NCBI GenBank assembly: GCA_903915035.1 | Contig: CAIWRI010000111.1 | Span: 1-45,395, forward strand | Direction of reading: 5' to 3' | Length of the DNA: 45,395 nt | Origin: an uncultured Nitrosomonadales bacterium | Lineage (GTDB): Bacteria > Pseudomonadota > Gammaproteobacteria > Burkholderiales > Gallionellaceae | Notes under the pieces: model-generated | The model's input: the letters and a program-made list of their open reading frames with translations, nothing else | What the model was told of the DNA's origin: nothing | The model's database searches: none | Program-made: the position numbers and the translations under genes | In this document: in pieces, positions 44,655 to 45,395 of the stretch | Numbering within the stretch: position 1 is the first letter of the stretch | How the letters are laid out: each line of letters starts with the position of its first letter

Positions 44655-44734
44655 GACGACATTGGAAATGCTGATTTATTCATCCTTGCTGTAAATTTCA
44701 ATTTAGTCCAAGGTTACAGCAGGCTATTTATTGT

Positions 44735-44760
44735 AGGTGGGCGGCTAGCGCCCACCTTTT
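44735..44760 (+). terminator. Rho-independent terminator after zapE
   Basis: A nine-base perfect stem (AGGTGGGCG at 44735–44743, CGCCCACCT at 44749–44757) with a 5-base loop and a T run. The GTAGGTGGG sequence resembles the REP-like palindrome at 39046. Confidence 0.85.
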
Positions 44761-45263
44761 TCTTCAGTCGGTACATGTTTTTATTTCTCTGCCGAACTCG
44801 AATGGATCACTACCGAGATTTTGTTGACGTTTTGCCAATCGGGTCGGATTAGGCATTTTTAATGGCATGAGCAGCATAAATTGAAGTGACGAAGAATCGG
44901 CGCAAATATTTCCCCCGTTAAAGACATGGCCAGAAATTTATCTCGGCCAAATGGCGGATTGCCGACGCTTTGTGAATATTACGTTCGGGCACGCCGTGGC
45001 GAGTCTTGCTTTCGATGTTCCTCAAGTGAAATAGCCTAAATATTTTTCACGCTGGTGCGTCAAGGGTATCTGGGATAAGCTCCTCAGCCACTTCTCCGAA
45101 GCAGCTGAGTGACGTATCGCTTGAGTTTGAAATGCCGCCCCTGTCATCTGCATCGTCCGAAACGTCTACCGGGATGGTGCCAATCGTCATGATCGTGGCT
45201 CTTCCCGGCTAATTTCGTGTTTTGAAAAGGCTTCGTATATACTCATCTGGTGCGTGGGCGGTT
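44761..45263. other. Gene-poor stretch before the IS30 element
   Basis: No gene of believable length in any frame; only short frames broken by stops. It may hold decayed sequence next to the insertion element. The terminal inverted repeat of the element could be in the last 60 bases (around 45205–45263) but cannot be fixed with one end only. Confidence 0.4.
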
Positions 45264-45395
45264 TCAAGCACCAAGTGCAAAAAGTGCTGCGTGATGTAGC
45301 TTAAAGTCAAAAGCGTCTGGCATGAACAGTTCAACCGGACATTTGAAACCGAGTGACTTACGTGGACGGGTATTTAATTTCCACGCAATCGCGTC
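45264..45395 (-). mobile_element. IS30-family transposase, C-terminal end only
   Basis: The minus strand encodes 43 residues and a stop at 45264–45266; the rest is beyond the window. The sequence A-W-K-L-N-T-R-P-R-K-S-L-G-F-K-C-P-V-E-L-F is the typical end of IS30 transposases (L-N-x-R-P-R-K-x-L-G-x-K-T-P). The C-terminal tail H-H-A-A-L-F-A-L-G-A is also usual. The element cannot be judged intact. Confidence 0.85.

Overview
The window is about 45.4 kb of ordinary-density bacterial chromosome with roughly balanced GC. Gene content and order (gloB / methyltransferase–rnhA–dnaQ, argD–argF–argG, rpsT, rlmF, dusC, yajQ, zapE, OprB-type porin, Tat-exported DyP peroxidase) point to a betaproteobacterium, most likely of the Nitrosomonadales/Gallionellaceae type. 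That placement is inferred from gene families and was not tested by a search.

Region by region. (1) 1–1510: AT-rich leader and a single lipoprotein with its own promoter and terminator. (2) 1613–9263: a tightly overlapping three-gene operon encoding an AddB-like nuclease, an AddA-like helicase-nuclease, and a protein combining a YbjN-like domain, a degenerate AAA region and an FtsH-type (M41) zinc peptidase. This is the best candidate in the window for an undescribed system. (3) 9264–11382: accessory debris with a DUF433/DUF5615 toxin–antitoxin pair, two TPR gene remnants, a HExxH protein and tRNA-Ser(GGA), into which one TPR frame runs. (4) 11458–19541: housekeeping block of gloB, a methyltransferase, rnhA, dnaQ, an alpha/beta hydrolase, a BaiN/HI0933-type flavoprotein, a phosphohexomutase, DUF1289 and rlmF. 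(5) 19988–24650: a stress/electron-transfer cluster (Old Yellow Enzyme, two YceI proteins, cytochrome b561, pirin) transcribed away from a LysR regulator, with a perfect palindrome next to the LysR start. (6) 24790–28392: a LexA-like self-cleaving repressor with a long inverted-repeat operator, divergent from a fusion of nucleotidyl cyclase, transmembrane segment and AsmA-like domain. (7) 28748–31171: an EamA transporter and a protein fusing a voltage-sensor-like domain to a CorA metal channel. (8) 31226–35153: a Fur-boxed operon of porin, beta-propeller and Tat DyP peroxidase. (9) 35314–43018: dusC, then on the minus strand argD–argF–argG–macro domain–ppnP–yajQ–unknown–yajL, preceded by rpsT. 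(10) 43145–45395: a VOC protein, zapE, a terminator, a gene-poor stretch and the end of an IS30-family transposase cut by the window edge.

Functionally, most genes belong to DNA maintenance (AddAB-like pair, RNase H, DNA polymerase III epsilon, LexA-like repressor), detoxification and redox stress (GloB, YajL, VOC, OYE, pirin, b561, DyP), arginine synthesis and metal or iron handling. Several proteins have uncommon domain combinations, and these are listed separately in the findings.
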